64,000 nt of DNA from assembly GCA_038501195.1 (NCBI GenBank), contig JBBPUQ010000002.1, positions 1,364,001-1,428,000 of the forward strand, in the 5' to 3' direction. Within the stretch, counting starts at the first letter, position 1. Each line of letters begins with the position of its first letter. The notes under the pieces are model-generated. The model worked only from the letters and a program-made list of their open reading frames with translations. It made no database searches and was not told the origin of the DNA. Source of the DNA: Nemania diffusa. Its lineage: Eukaryota; Ascomycota; Sordariomycetes; Xylariales; Xylariaceae. The position numbers and the translations under genes are program-made. Below, in pieces: positions 26,801 to 40,377 of this stretch.

Positions 26801-29800
26801 TAGTATTGTACCTAAGGGTAGGTATCTTTAGGTACCTATGCCGCACGCACAGTACCGCTGGACAACTGGAAAGGTACGGGGTAAGGTAACTAACAAAGTA
26901 AATCTTGGGCGATTAGGCATCACTTACAGCCGTAAGCCCGCAGTGCAGACATCTCCATAAAAGTACCTACCTAAGGGATGGCAGCCACATTGTGGTAAAT
27001 GACGACGATCTTCTATCGAAAATGGAAAAGGCATGACCTTGCCACCGCCAGGGTAAGTGCAATTACTACTCGCATATAAGTGCGTATGTACGTAGGTAGT
27101 GTAGCTACCGCATAAGCATTTGCCACTCTCACCATCCCATTTCCTTGGTTGGTTAGGGAATTTCGAGAGTAGTTCGCGTCACTGTCCCATCATTTCCGTA
27201 CTGCGTATTCTGTACGCAGCATACAACTCGCAACGTTCTCCATAACCGTCACGCCCCATCAAGCCCACCTTCTAAGTGAGGGCAATGTTATATGCAGCCC
27301 ATAATTTTGCTGTACAGGACCGTCAGAGTATATGCTATGCACTCCACGATTGTATTAACTTGTTTGCAACCTAGTCCAGTACCATTTTGACATACTATGT
27401 ACTACTCTTAAGACATCTAATTGGAAGCAATCTCTTGATATCCATGAGATTCCCGCAGGGCAGCCTGTGCTCGGAGCAAATGCTCCGCTAATAATGGCCG
27501 TAAAATTTGTGAGCTACCTACTTACCTACAGCGTACATACCTACCTACCTACGCATAAGGCGTCTGTTCTTATTACTGTAGGTAGGTGAACTGGTGCTGT
27601 TGGAGGTTAAGCCGTTAGATCTTTGGCTTGGTAGGGGATTACTGGTGCCCAATCATATACCGACCAATGCTTCTTCTCGGTCTGGTCGGTCTATCTGCCG
27701 ACAGCCTATCCGGTCTAGGACCTTATGCCCTGCAGGAGGTTCTTCAATGGCCAGGGCTAGGTGCTTCGGCCTTTGCCTAGCGGATTTATACACGTTCGTA
27801 TTGACGTGAAGATGCTCGACACTCACAATGGTTGGAATCAATGTCGATCGACTATTAGCTGATCCTACGGAACAACCATTTTCTAACCATCCTAAGAAAA
27901 GATATTTAATAGGGGCCTAGATACGTGAACAGCAGTTTGGATCATCGTACCATCTGAACCCCCATTTGCCACCTATAGTAGCTGATCTGCGCTCTTGCAT
28001 GTAGGAGTTGATCGCCATCACCATGTCGGCTTAGGGATTCAAACAACTTCATCCGTATCGACTCGTTATCCCGTTGGTTGCCTTTTCGACCAAGTACTTA
28101 AAAAGTGGAAAGCATATTTACGTACCGAATGAAACCTCTCATCAGTTACATTTTAAGCATTGTATTCTACTCGGATTGCCGTATCTGGTATGTGCATAGT
28201 CTAAGTGCTTTTCTACCTTTTGAATAATTAGGTACTCAGTGCTGGTACAGAGTACTGAAAAGGCACCTAAAGGGATAAGTCACTTGTAGTTAATTATGAT
28301 AGATGCGCTGTAGGAACTTAATAGTTTGTATAACGTCCACTAGAATATTATAACCGGACTCCTATGAACAGCGAGAGATCAAGTAATCTTGGTTGTATTC
28401 AGTTAAAAGGCCTATCTACTGGGCAGACCTACGGGGCATTGTCTATTGTAAGTAATTCCCAGCCCCTGCTAATGCCACTGGCGTTATAGGCTTGGCAGCA
28501 CTCTCTGATTAGTGTATTATCTTGATACTTGGTAGTCTTGTCGATCAGCTTTATGGCGGTTTTATGGGCTGATAAATTGGCTAGTATCGTCTAAATCGCG
28601 GTAGTAAATCGGCACTAAGTTTATGCCTCGGGACATATGGAATTGTTCTAGGCTCTTTGTCTACTTAAGTATTCATGTTAGGTGTAGCAGCTTAGCCGTA
28701 GTGGCCGGTCTTTTAATAATTAGTAACTAATTACAATCCAAGCACTGTCCTGAAATAAATTGTTATTATTGTACCTGGGACTCTTCGATGTTCAGATATT
28801 AGGTATTGGAGGTGACCTGAATGCTACGGCATTACATCCACCACAAAGCAGGTATCTGTCTACTTACTTGACAGGACCCCGTTTCTTTTAGTCAAAGCTC
28901 TTTAACTTCATGCCTCAAATTTGAACAGACTTAACTAAATAAGCTCCCGACTATTTTAACTTTTAGATTATAGTGTCTACTGTATTGAGTTTACTAAAAA
29001 ATTTCGTAGCTGGCGATAGTTGGTTACTTCCCGCCATGGCGAAATCCTAGCCTGGCCGCTGGCCTCGAACACAATATAGCACCAATTATCCCCACCATTT
29101 CAGTGCCTACGCGTCCTTATTCCCCAGTTCTCGATATACCCACTTATCTAAATCCTCAGTACCGTCCGCCATAAAAGTTTTCGGCCTCCGGCTTTTCAGA
29201 GCGCCGGCTTAGGAGCCGTAGTTAATATATAGAGGAACGTCGAGTTTTTAGCTACCTATGTACTTCATGCTCCTCGGACGAGGGGTTGCGATGTTCTTGT
29301 TACCTTGTTTCGAGCAGGGTGTTTAAGTAGGTACGTCGTACTAGTCCTCGCATTATTCGTAAGAGTATGCAAATACCATGTTGCAGCAGTCTTATGCCGG
29401 AATCTTTCGAGACCGCTATTCAACCATCATCACTCATTCCCCGGTTGCGGGACAAGGAACAGTCAGCAATGAAGCCGTTTTGAGTAGGTAATCAGCGTGA
29501 CATGTGGATAAGTTACCTATTACGAATGGAAGATCAACACAAAGATCGAACACTGGTGGGTTAAGACGGGGATTCAGACCACCCGCATCTTACCCGTACG
29601 TATATACACCATAGAAGGCAACTTCTTCTGCCGGTTGTAAGATACGCGACGTAAGCTAAATATCTAGGATGCGGTTGGGTACGTTTTTCTGATGAGGGTA
29701 TTTGGTGTTGGTAGATTAATGGATGCCCTAGGCATCAACATCTAGCATTTAGCACTGAAACAACGATATCCTTGATCTATAAATATGGTAAAGTTTATTC

Positions 29801-30957
29801 AACAAGAGGTTGGGAGGATGTTTAAGAATCCTGAAGAGTCCATGGTTCTAATTTCAACTTGATTTTCTAAGTCTAGGCCTCTCGCTTCCACTTGCCCTTC
29901 GTGCTAATTGCCTTCGGGTCGAGTTCCGTTCTTGGCCTTTGGATGATTAATAGATGTTATGCTCCTCGCGAGATTAGAAGGCTTCGTACTGGGGCTGAAG
30001 GTCTTTGTGTAGCTTTGTCTCAAGTATGTGTGACATGTCCTATCTGGAAAATATGGAATTGAGACGCCGTCTAGGTATATCCCGACATATTGGTCTAACG
30101 GATCGCTACAGATATCGTTCTTCTCATATTACCTAGCGCAGGGGGCTTTTAGATCTATTTATATCAACGTAAAGAAGATAACTACTAGAAATTGGATTTA
30201 AATAGCCTTAGTTTAGTAGCCATTTTATGGTCGAGTAAGATGCTAAGTGCAGCATTGACATTTAAAGATGATATCTTGTGGTTGACTACTCGGTGCTCAA
30301 TTATCATGTACCAAACTAGCTATCACATAGTATTTTTTAATACCATAAGGAACTTCGTGACAATAAAGAAAGTTGTTACGCAAGGCTATATTAAGTGAAG
30401 GTAGTGAACCTATACATTATATTGAACTACGAGGAAGTATCAACGGCCTTATTTGCGCCACAGTTAAATCAAATTTCCGCGTTGTGAGATTCCTTGTGAG
30501 CATCTGTTTTACGACCGACAAAAATCGCAAGGCTCTTATTTCAGACAGATGTAACTTCGAACTAAATTCTTTTAACCTAATGTTATAATTCATGTCGCCG
30601 ACGTAAAGTAGCTCTCCTCGTCCTCATTAGAGTTAGGTAGAGAGGTAGGCATGGCGGAGAAAAGTCTAGGCAGTGAAATTGATAGCATTTTATGATCTTA
30701 CCTTGTCAGAATTCTATGTATCATAGCTGTGATTAGGCTTCGTAGAGTTGGCTTGCTTTACCAGAAAATCGTGCGTGCGTAGTCTCATTAAAGTTAACCC
30801 CTGCTCAGAGAAGGCAAAACATCTTAAAGTTCTAAGGGTGTCGTTGGTATCGATCTTTGAGACGCCACAATCACCTTTCGGTCTAGCATGCATCAGATAT
30901 AGTACATGTGCCTGGCTCCATGCGCTCAAATCCACCCGACGTACTTCCTGGAATCCC
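23840..30957. other. 7.1 kb gene-poor region
   Basis: No gene, tRNA or rRNA is supported. Open frames at 24724-25131 and 24735-25118 overlap each other antisense-like in composition and have no domain. The interval 25.9-27.6 kb is rich in tracts such as TACCTACCTA and GTAGGTA and includes exact TACCTAGGTA palindromes at 26194-26203 and 26578-26587. From 27.9 to 30.7 kb the DNA is moderately AT-rich and could hold old decayed repeats, but no termini were identified. Confidence 0.45.
26194..26203. repeat. TACCTAGGTA palindrome
   Basis: This is one of five exact copies of the 10-bp palindrome in the window. The others start at 2147, 26578, 32092 and 46810. All are intergenic and embedded in TACCTA/TAGGTA-rich tracts. 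Confidence 0.7.
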
Positions 30958-31839
30958 TTAATCTCTCTTCAAGGGTAGAAGCCTCTCCTCGATTCCGTCT
31001 TTGGTAATGATCATCATCTGCAAGCCATCACCGACCTCGATGTGCCGTTCGACGGCCGAGTCGAAGGCATCTTTGACGAGCACTTCGACCTCGTTGCGGG
31101 GTAAAGGCAGACGCTCACGCTCCTGCAGCTCGTGGCCGACACCGCTACCGGGAATGTACTGGTTCTTAAAGTTGACTTGATTATCGAGGAAAGGCATGAT
31201 GAGGGAGGCGGCCGCACCGCCAGCGCGGCACTGCTCGCGCTCGTAGCTGCCGACGGGGTCGTATGAGTACACGGCGCCGGTTCCATCCTCATCAAGACCG
31301 CCGAGGATAGCATGGACGTAGTAAGGGAAGAAACGCTTCTGATAGAGTATGGTAGAGAGTCGTTTCGCGCATGCCGAGACACTCATCGGCTTCCCGTGCC
31401 GGTACCGATACATCTTGCAGACGGCGTCCAGCCGCTCCTTCAGCGCCTCGCCATCCGCAGCGAAGCCCACTACCGACAGAAGAATATTGGCGTCATCCTG
31501 CGACGATGTCGAACCCCCGATCTTGAACACCTTTGGCGCATACCGCGTGTTGATGCTGTAACCGGCCGTCAGACGTGTGTCGCCGGCTATGATGGCGAAG
31601 TCGGCGCCGGCAATCGCGAGTGTCGAACCACCGTTGTCAGTATATCTGTAGTGGCAGGGATACAAACTTAGTTTCGCTTCTCTTTCAATGCAGCCCTGTC
31701 ACTCGAGGCTAGTGGAAGACAAAGGGTCAACTCACGGGTTGAAGCGATGTTCCCGGAGGCCATCAACGGTATCTTTGGGAACTTCGGCAAACGAATAGTT
31801 GGGTCCATTGAGGACTGGGTTCTGGCTGAACATGGCCAT
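30958..31839 (-). CDS. pre7: 20S proteasome subunit beta type 6 (Pre7 / PSMB1 orthologue), two exons
   Basis: This is a structural, non-catalytic beta subunit of the 20S proteasome core. Exons on the minus strand are 31839-31736 and 31645-30958, giving 263 aa. The join gives HRFNPYTDNGGSTLAIAG. Family signatures are AGDTRLTAGYSINTRYAPKVF, GFAADGEALKERL, KRFFPYYVHAILGGLDEDG, SYDPVGSYEREQCRAGGAA and FLDNQVNFKNQY. The processed catalytic Thr context of beta1/2/5 is absent, as expected for beta6. The 90-nt intron has a strong GTGAGT donor. The start ATG lies in CACCATGG; a second in-frame ATG follows two codons later. The gene is transcribed divergently from STT4. Confidence 0.95.
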
Positions 31840-32473
31840 GGTGACTGTAGATGTGGTGCCCCTCGTAATCAGTCGTATAACGGGCGTAAAATTGGCGGTA
31901 CTGCCTGTTATCACGCAGTGAATGGCAGTTTCTGTAGAGGTGTAGATAGTCGAACGCAGTCGATGAGTTTAGATGGTGATGATCGATGTAGGAGCTTGCT
32001 GGTAGGTAGCTTCAATGCACGCGTACAGCTTGCAGCCTTGTAGGTTGGCCGCAGCGTAAGGGCAGCCTGTACAGTGCCTATTGTGGGTACCTACCTAGGT
32101 AGGTATTAATAGCGGGTCTTCGATGGTATGGCAGGGGTAGCTTTAGATGACTTAGGTAAGCTGTACCAACCTACCTATTTGGGCACTTGGACAGGGGTTA
32201 GCCAATCAGCTGCTGCGATGCGACTATACGAAATCCAATTATTTGCGCTGTTACGTAGAGCATTAGGCCGTCTCCTTAGTCTTATACCTACTCACTATCA
32301 CCAGAACGAAACCTATCTACGGCCAGGGATTACCAGCAACGGTGTTTTTGTTTTGCCTGGGAGCTACTCAAATAAGAGAGACCGGCAGCTGCCGTGTTAG
32401 GTGCTCGCTTTGTTCACTCGTTTCATGTGTCTGGACTTGATTCTCCCCGCTTGAATTGGATTTAATCGTCATC
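31840..32473. promoter_or_regulatory. Shared upstream region of pre7 and STT4
   Basis: 634 bp separate two divergently oriented start codons, so both promoters must be here. It contains a TACCTAGGTA palindrome within a longer TACCTACC...GGTAGGTA inverted tract at about 32088-32105. Plus-strand frames in the interval have no domain features. Confidence 0.5.
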
Positions 32474-35400
32474 ATGGTACGCGACATTCGCCAGCGGGCT
32501 CTCGAGAAAATCGCGGCGCTCTCAGCCTCGAGTTCGACTACTTCCTTTGACCGATCTGATCTCGACCGCCTATGCAGAGCCACATCGTTACATAGCAGGG
32601 GAAAGGAGGCTGTCAATGGCACAGTTAAGAGTACGGCCTGTTCACTAGGCCAAGTTCCTATGGTAAGACCTAGCATCGATATATAACTGAATGGCCATTT
32701 CTCACGCTTTTGCAGACCATTCGTGAATATGAGGTTCTCATCGCGCTGTGTAAAACTGCACCCATGGTTCAGAGCAGCCAGAGTGCCCAGAAACTCGTTA
32801 GCCAGTTAATCCCCTACATCCTCGAGTCCCACGTCCAGAGTTTTGTTCCGTCGCCCGGCTTCAGCAGAATCGAGCCGTCCCCAAACGAAGCCCTTACCAT
32901 GAGCCTGACCGCCGCCCTACTCTCCCTAGGAAGCAACCATGAAAATCTACACGAGACGGTGTCGGACAATATCTGGGCCTTTTTAGCTAGCTTGCGAGCA
33001 GCTATACAAAACATCGTCCCACCTAGGCTTGAGGGAGACTCGGAGCAGAATCTGGAAGACGCGATCCGAACTGCCACTTTAACAATTTCGTTTCTGGGGT
33101 TTCTAGACGCGGCTGCGGCGCAGGCTAACTTCTGGCGAATCGGTGGTAGACTAGCCTTGATCCAGAGAGTTCGCAACTTGTTGTCAGATACCTTTCTCAC
33201 GGCTGTTGACGGTGCCTTCTCCACTATCCGAAACTCTCACTCTTCAGACCGCCATGTTAAGGAATGGAAAAGATGCCTACGCCAGTATGCTAGCCAAGGC
33301 CGACCCCTCGGGCCTATGCTTCTACAGAGAAGCTTCACGTGGTTATTAGTTGCAGCAACATCCCTTCTAATTGTTGACGCGAAGGATTTGCAAGGCTCTC
33401 ACGTTCTAGACGAACTCATGTCTAGAGATAGCCTTCTGAAGCCAGGGTCTCCCAGTAGCCGAGACGTCGATTTCCGATCCATTGAAATGTATGCCGGGCT
33501 TGCTCATGAGGAAATGGAACGTCTTGAAGCTAGTGCCGATTTTCTAGAGCTCGCTTCCACATCGCAGCAAAGACTAGCCTATGCCGTGAAAGCCTCAGCC
33601 ATCATTAGTTTTCTGAATTGCTCCGTACTTAATGAGGACGCAGCGGACCCAGATCATCTCATGGGCTGGCTTGCGGAAACCCTCGATTCGGACCAGATTT
33701 CTGATGAGGTTCTTGCATCTGTTGTGCTTCGAACCATGGCTATTCTAGCCAGATTCTCGCCCGATTACGCGCCAACAGTTATCCGCCTTCTTCCCCGATT
33801 TATTGTCCAGACTGCGCCATCGGCTAATACTGTAGATGTAGCGTCAAAATGCTTGGCCTTCACTTTACATAAACTATCCAACGACGCCGTCATTTCTACG
33901 CTTTACACCCTGGGTAACATCCTAAGTCCAAGTCCTGAGCATGGGGTACCCAATGGATCGAATGGAGATTTAGCCGGGGATAGCACAAACTCATCAAATA
34001 TTTACCATGGGAGGCAATCCACTGGTAGCAATATCTCCTTGCAAATTCAAAGCGAGGAAGATACTACTGCCGTATACTCTAACATTATCCGAACAATATG
34101 CTGCATTGCTCAATCGTGTGACGATGAGAAGATTACAGCCCTCGCACAAGCTATGCTCCTACAAAAGCTAGCAAAGGTCAATCAATCGGTCGATGGGTAC
34201 ATTCTTGCTGGCGCCAGCACGCTGTCACTTAACTCCGGACAGTTGGAATTCCGATCGCTTTTGAGGCTGTATTCGAGAATATGTCACGCAGCTGTTGCGG
34301 AGGACAATACGACCCTACTAGACGCGGTAGGATTCAACCGTGTAGCGAATAACTATAAAAGCTGACAATTTTTAGATTATGAAAGCTCGCAACCATATCT
34401 CGGCGAATATAAAGCGCGATTCCCCATTATTTGAGATATACCTTGAGTATATGCTCGAAGACCTAGTTTCAAAAGGAGATATCCATCAGTCTAATCACAT
34501 GAAAGAGTCGGATATCGAATTTGCCGCGCAAGAGATTGCCCAGCTTCTTCAGCCACTAGCCACGCTAATGTCAACCCATGACTTCGCTGCTACAATGTCT
34601 AGCCAAGACGACGATGGCTTTGCTTTGATACGCGATGCATGGTTTAATATAGTAGTTCATGGCTTCACCCCTACAACTGAAAGGGGTAAGAAGTACATGA
34701 ATGAACTTAGATATATGGCAATACACTCGCCTCCACTTGTTGCGGAGCAACGTGGAGAACAAGTCGAAAGTGATATCGAACTCAACACCGTTCTCCGTCG
34801 AGCTAACACATCGGAACGAGAAGCCAAGCAGAAGAAGTCATTGGTGAGCCTCGTACCGTCGAAAGCATCCTACATTAGAGGTTTAAGCTATAGGAAAGTA
34901 ATATTCCTTCAGGCTGCTTACTTAGTTGAAAGTCTACGCGCCGATTCTGGGGATTGTACCAAGGCTCTCTCATACTTTCTAGAACCTAGCATGCACAAAG
35001 ATGATGTACGCAACGTCATGGAAGGCATCGCGTCAGTGGTTATCGAAACCTATTTGGACAAAACTCTCGATGCGAAGCTGCCTACTTTCTCTGCACACTA
35101 CGCAGCATCTCAGCTTGCGACAGTTCTCTGTGGTTGTTGCCATCGCATCCAGCGCGTTCAGCAAGCCGCATTTTACTGCGCAGATAAAATCATCCGCGGG
35201 GTCCCTTCTTCTCTTTGCCAAAAATCATCACTATTCGCCCTTCTAGAACTATTATCTCTCATGTGGTTGAGCTGTTTCCAGGCTGAAACAGAGCTGTATG
35301 ATCCACAGTCGGTTTTTACATCGAAACTTGGAAACGTCACGGTTGAGCTATCGGACGATTACGCCTTCAGGAAAGCGAGTCTCAATAATCTTTACAAACA

Positions 35401-38400
35401 AGCAAGGTCTTGGGTTTCCCTTGCCATCAACCTTGCACCAATCGACGTGAAAGGTCTGCTTCAGACGTATTTATCCGAATTTGATGACGAAGGTGCATAC
35501 GGACACATGTCTCTCGGTCGCTCGTTTGCAACGGAAATGGGGTCTGCTATTCCCGCAACAGATCAGAGATTGACATCCTTAGACCGGATTGGCGAAACTT
35601 CTATCAATACAGCCTCGGACTTCATCGCTCAATATACCACTCGCCAAGAGTATAGGTACGGAGAGACATTACCAAGTCATGGGACGGATTTACTTAACGT
35701 TATGCCAATGGTTCGAAGGAACTCTTTCATCAAAGCCGCACCTTCAGATCGTGCCGACGCTGTTGCTGCACTTGCCCATTTCGAGTCTCGCTTAGCTGGG
35801 AAAAAGGCTACTCCTTTGCAAGATGTTAGAGATATTCTGCGACGTGCTGCTGCTCTGCTATGCCGTAGTAGCAAAGATGAGAGTGCTATCACCCATTATC
35901 TCGTCACTATTCCGTTCCGCATCTTCAGCAAGGAATCTATCAAATTCGGGGTCTCTCTCTGGCTTGGTGTCATAAACGAGAATCCCAGGATGGAGTCACG
36001 CTTGCTATGCGAAATTGCTCAACAGTGGGAAGTCACAATTCAAAGGAGGTTGGGCCTCTTCAATCCAACTTTCATGTAAGAATATTTGGATTCGTTATTC
36101 GACGTGTGAGTATACTAACACGATTTAATTAGGCATCCAGACCCATTATTCTTGAGGAAGGAATTTGCCCCCAGTGATAATGAAGCCGTTATGAAGCAAA
36201 GGCAGCAGATACACAACCTTCTAGCTCCCCACACCCAACTGATGCAGTTCTTTGATAGTCACTTCAACGCTACGCGACTCGGTAGTCCCGATACTCAGCG
36301 AATTTTCCTTCGGTTTCTAGATTTGACACTAGACGCTTTGAAGTCTTCGATCTCTCACCCCTTGGCTCGAGAGATTCGGCTAAGAATAGTATTGTTCAGC
36401 TTGAAAGTCTTGAGAGTGAGCGACACCGCTGGCGCAACAGCCCAATGGCGTTTGAAAGACAAGATTTTATCCGCGGGTCTGAGTTGGTTCAAGTTCGCAC
36501 CGAAGTGGTCTTTCGGTAGCAATATGCTGCAATTGAAAACAGAGGTGAAACTAATTGAGGACATTAAGAACGGGCTTAAGGCTGTGTCCCACATTACTAA
36601 AGCACAGCCTGTAAGCACTCTCGTGTCTGTGACCCAGAAAGAGTCGCTCTTTGAAATTCTGTTAGAAAGCGAACAAGCGAGACTGAACGTTTGGATCCAT
36701 CCGCTGAACGGGCACTTGCTACGCCCGGAAATTATGACAGGCTACGGCAAAGCTACATTAGAGGTAAAGTGTCTTAAGAAGATTCCTGATGTGTTCTTAG
36801 CTAATGTTTTCAGACTGCTTTGAAACCACTAATACGTGCAGCCTGGGCCGAGAGTCCCTCGCTAGCTATCGAGCTCGTCAATAGGTTCAATATGCCCAGC
36901 GTGCACCAAGAAGTTCGTTGGTTATTATTGAACTTTCCTGCCAAAGCCTTATGTGATGCTGAGGCACTCTCCATATTGTTTGGCGGGGAGCTTCCCCGAG
37001 ATGTTGGGTTCCAACTCAAGGTAAGTTGCTGGTCTTATATTGCAATCCTCATGCTAATAGATTTAGTATCTCTTGTACTGGACACCGGTAAACCCTGTCA
37101 CTGCCACTACTTATTTCTTGCCAGCGTTTAGGAACCACCCTTTTCTCATCCAATACGCCATGAGAGCTTTGGAGTATCATCCTATTGATGTAACTTTCTT
37201 TTACGTCCCTCAGATCGTCCAGAGTCTTCGCTTTGATGCGCTAGGATACGTGGAGCGGTACATCATCGAAACAGCACAGTTTTCTCAACTCTTTGCACAT
37301 CAAATCATATGGAACATGAAGGCTAACTCTTACAAAGACGACGATGCTACTATAGTAAGTCCTTTCAGATCAAGCCTACTGTATACGGATATTGACGTAT
37401 GTTAGCCTGATGCCATAAAGCCTGCTCTTGATAAAGTGATGAAGAAACTTGTTGACAGCTTCTCTGGAGAAGATCGAAGCTTCTTTGAGCGAGAGTTCGC
37501 ATTCTTCGATGAAGTAACTGGTATATCCGGGAAGCTCAAGCCATTAATCAAGCGTGATAAGCCAGAAAAGAAACAGAAGATAGAAGAGGAACTTCGTAAG
37601 ATCCAAGTCGCCGTTGGCGTCTATCTACCTAGTAACCCCGATGGTGTGGTTATCGGTATTGACCGGAAATCCGGTAAACCTCTACAGTCTCATGCGAAGG
37701 CACCTTTCATGGCTACCTTCCGTATTCAAAAGTCCGCTAGTAGCGTAGAAGAATCCGAAGAGACCAGTCGAGAGTTGAGTAAGAAGGTTGAAGCGCACTC
37801 TCAAAAAACAGTCGAAGTCTGGCAAAGTGCGATATTCAAAGTTGGCGATGATTGTCGTCAAGATGTCTTGGCTCTACAGATGATTGCTGCGTTCCGAGGT
37901 ATATTCCACAATGTTGGCCTTGGCGTCTATGTCTTCCCATACCGTGTGACAGCCACGGCGCCGGGTTGTGGTGTTATTGATGTCCTACCGAACTCTATTT
38001 CCCGCGATATGCTCGGACGCGAAGCTGTAAACGGCCTCTACGACTATTTTATCAGCAAATATGGGAACGAGGACTCGCTCCGATTTCAACATGCACGTAA
38101 CAATTTTGTCAAGAGCATGGCCGCCTACAGCATTATATCCTTCCTCCTACAATTTAAGGACCGTCATAACGGAAATATCATGATAGACGATGCCGGCCAC
38201 ATTCTTCACATCGATTTTGGGTTCTGTTTCGACATCGCTCCTGGTGGCGTCAAATTCGAGCGCGCGCCGTTTAAACTCACCAACGAAATGCTGCTAGTCA
38301 TGGGTGGCAACACGGAGCACCAAGCCTTCAAGTCATTTGAAGAGTTATGCGTTAAGGCCTTCCTCGCCTGTCGGCCGTATGCCGAGAAACTGAGCCAAAT

Positions 38401-38599
38401 CGTTCTTCTCATGATGGAGAGTGGCCTTCCATGTTTCAAGCCTGAAAGTGTCGACCACTTCAAAGAACGTTTTGTTCTAGAAAAGAATGAGTGGGAAGCA
38501 GCAGAGTTTGTAAAGGATCTCGTCAAGAAGAGTGCCGGAAGCTACAGTACGATGGTCTACGATCAGTTCCAGTTGATGACAAACGGTATACCTTATTAG
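32474..38599 (+). CDS. stt4: Phosphatidylinositol 4-kinase, type III alpha (STT4), seven exons
   Basis: It makes PI4P at the plasma membrane. Exons are 32474-32662, 32716-34326, 34376-36075, 36133-36763, 36814-37020, 37067-37354 and 37406-38599, giving 1939 aa, close to the yeast protein's size. The long N-terminal part is helical and has no catalytic motif. The lipid-kinase-unique/PIK region is recognisable at LKYLLYWTPVNPVTATTYFLP and YAMRALEYHPIDVTFFYVPQ. The kinase domain occupies the last ~350 residues: AIFKVGDDCRQDVLALQM (ATP-binding Lys), LLQFKDRHNGNIMI (catalytic loop, Asp near 1794), HIDFGFCFD (DFG) and the C-terminal TNGIPY. All six introns are 46-57 nt with canonical ends. The donor of intron 2 (GTAGGA at 34327) was chosen because it alone gives LLDAIMKARN in frame. 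Confidence 0.95.
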
Positions 38600-38972
38600 A
38601 AAGCAGAAAACTCCGCGCCACGTAGCACCAATCTTGTACAAATTTCATTCGCGACGTCGATTGCGCCTTGCATGTATTTAATTTTAATTTCAATAAGCTC
38701 CGGTTACCAAGTCACCGAAAAAAAAGGAATGTGTCCTCTATCGTTCTATACCAATTCACTCGTCTAGATGATGTCGGTTCTTCAATGCATTTATATTTAG
38801 TGTATTTGCTTGGATTGCTCCAGTTACTCGGTTTATATATTCTCTTCAGCTTTGCAGCCCGTTCTATAGTGAGCATTAGTCTCCAAATGCATTTCAGTCG
38901 ACCCGGCCCCAGTTTCAGGTCAAGGTCGAAATCTGAGTTGGCTATGACTCTAGGTGTGAGTTTCAACGTAGT

Positions 38973-39356
38973 CTAGCTACGAGTCCCTGTCTGAGTCTGA
39001 GTCTGACTAGTCGTAGAAGCTTGAGATGCAGAACCACCTAAAGGTAAATTCGGGGCCTGCGATCCAGTCCCATGCTGGCATTGATGCGACGAAGGGCACG
39101 GACACAGGCTTTTCGGTTTGGGGTTCAACACAGGCCTGACGCCGCCCGAGAGATCGTAACCGCTACGCATTTTGCGAATTTGAGTTGGTGAAAGGCTAAG
39201 GGTGACGAATGTGTGACTAAAATCGAACTTGATGCTTTCGAAATATGATGATAACTGTCTGCTGTCTTGACTATGATAAACTGTGCCAGCTTGTCTATCC
39301 TTCAACGGGGCATTTTGTGGACTTATATACCTTGGATGATACGCAGTTTCGTTCAT
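38973..39356 (-). CDS. Hypothetical protein (weak)
   Basis: A 127-codon frame convergent with STT4 begins MNETAYHPRYISPQ. It has a middle part FDFSHTFVTLSLSPTQIRKMRSGYD and a Cys/Pro then Gln/Thr-rich tail (TTSQTQTQTGTRS). I recognise no family. Splicing to an upstream exon is possible but not evident. It might be a small real gene or chance. Confidence 0.28.
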   Translation of the reverse strand: MNETAYHPRYISPQNAPLKDRQAGTVYHSQDSRQLSSYFESIKFDFSHTFVTLSLSPTQIRKMRSGYDLSGGVRPVLNPKPKSLCPCPSSHQCQHGTGSQAPNLPLGGSASQASTTSQTQTQTGTRS

Positions 39357-39804
39357 GGATACTTACAAACCACATGGCTAAAGAGATGATTGAGGGCCGG
39401 GATGAGGGCTGGTCTAGGACCTTGGATGATACATTTACCAATTGATCACTTTGTTCTATAGAACCAAGAGATAGATGCTAGAGATCCTTGTTGTTTTGTC
39501 GAGTAGGAAGTGGCAATATATTGTTCATTGAGTGAGTGTCTTTGTTGTCATACGCGCACCTGGCGTAGTTCTTCAAGCCGTTATCTCAAAGATTGTAGTG
39601 TTTAGGCTGAGACACAGCAGTAAATCCAAAAGAAGTCTGTATACTGATAATTCCTTAATGACGGCGGGAGAAACGCGTCTGCTATGAATATCTCCAATGG
39701 CGCCTTTTATGTTCACGTGTAGGCATGATGTCTTCAATATCTCGCGTGCTGTCTGAGTAGGTTCACCCTTATTTTAAGCCGACTGATAATGCGCCAAGCT
39801 TCCG

Positions 39805-40377
39805 CTAGGCCTCCTCATCCTTTACCCTTTCCTGTAGGTCAGTTTTCTTTCCAATAGTATGCCTATTATCTGCTTCATCTTCTTCATCCTCTTCCGCAAC
39901 TGGGAAAATATTATCACCCGTGCTGATGTCGGAAAGAGACGAGCCCTGGTCTCTTAACCCTAAGAGGGGAGGCCTCACCCGGTTCTTAGGCGTGAGTATG
40001 CTCTTAAATAGGATTCGGCTGTGCTTCCCAACGATGTCGATCGGTAGTCTCCTCGTCCTCATTCCCTAATCGGAAAATGAAATGATATCCATGAGAATGG
40101 CCTCGCTCGTTTCTGACTCTGCTTGAACTTTGCTTTCGCGTGGGCTAGGCCCCTGGTCATCACCGCTATTAGTGGAAGTACGGCTCAAGTCAGAAGCAAT
40201 CTTCAACAGCACTTGGTGATCACCGGGTTGTTTTCTATCACCGTGGATTTGATGGATAGTGTCGATTTCCTGTGTGATGCCTCGTTTCAATTCCTTGTTC
40301 TCTTGGTCTAGCATAGTGCCAGCGTCAACCTCTGCCGGCCATCGGGCTCTCGTTGCTTCGATGAACTTACGGTCCAT
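39805..40377 (-). CDS. Hypothetical polar protein with an in-frame TAG
   Basis: Two consecutive open stretches are in the same reading frame: 103 codons from ATG 40377 (MDRKFIEATRARWPAEVDAG, with a Lys/Glu-rich helix LDQENKELKRGITQEIDTI), then TAG at 40068-40066, GGA, then ATG 40062 and 85 codons (MRTRRLPIDIVGKHSRILFK ... acidic VAEEDEEDEADN). The stop sits in ATTTTCCGATTAG, which resembles a 3' splice site, so a short in-frame intron could remove it; the available donors (GTTCAA, GTCAGA) are poor. Alternatives are two genes, a recent nonsense mutation, or a sequence error. No known domain was recognised. Confidence 0.4.
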
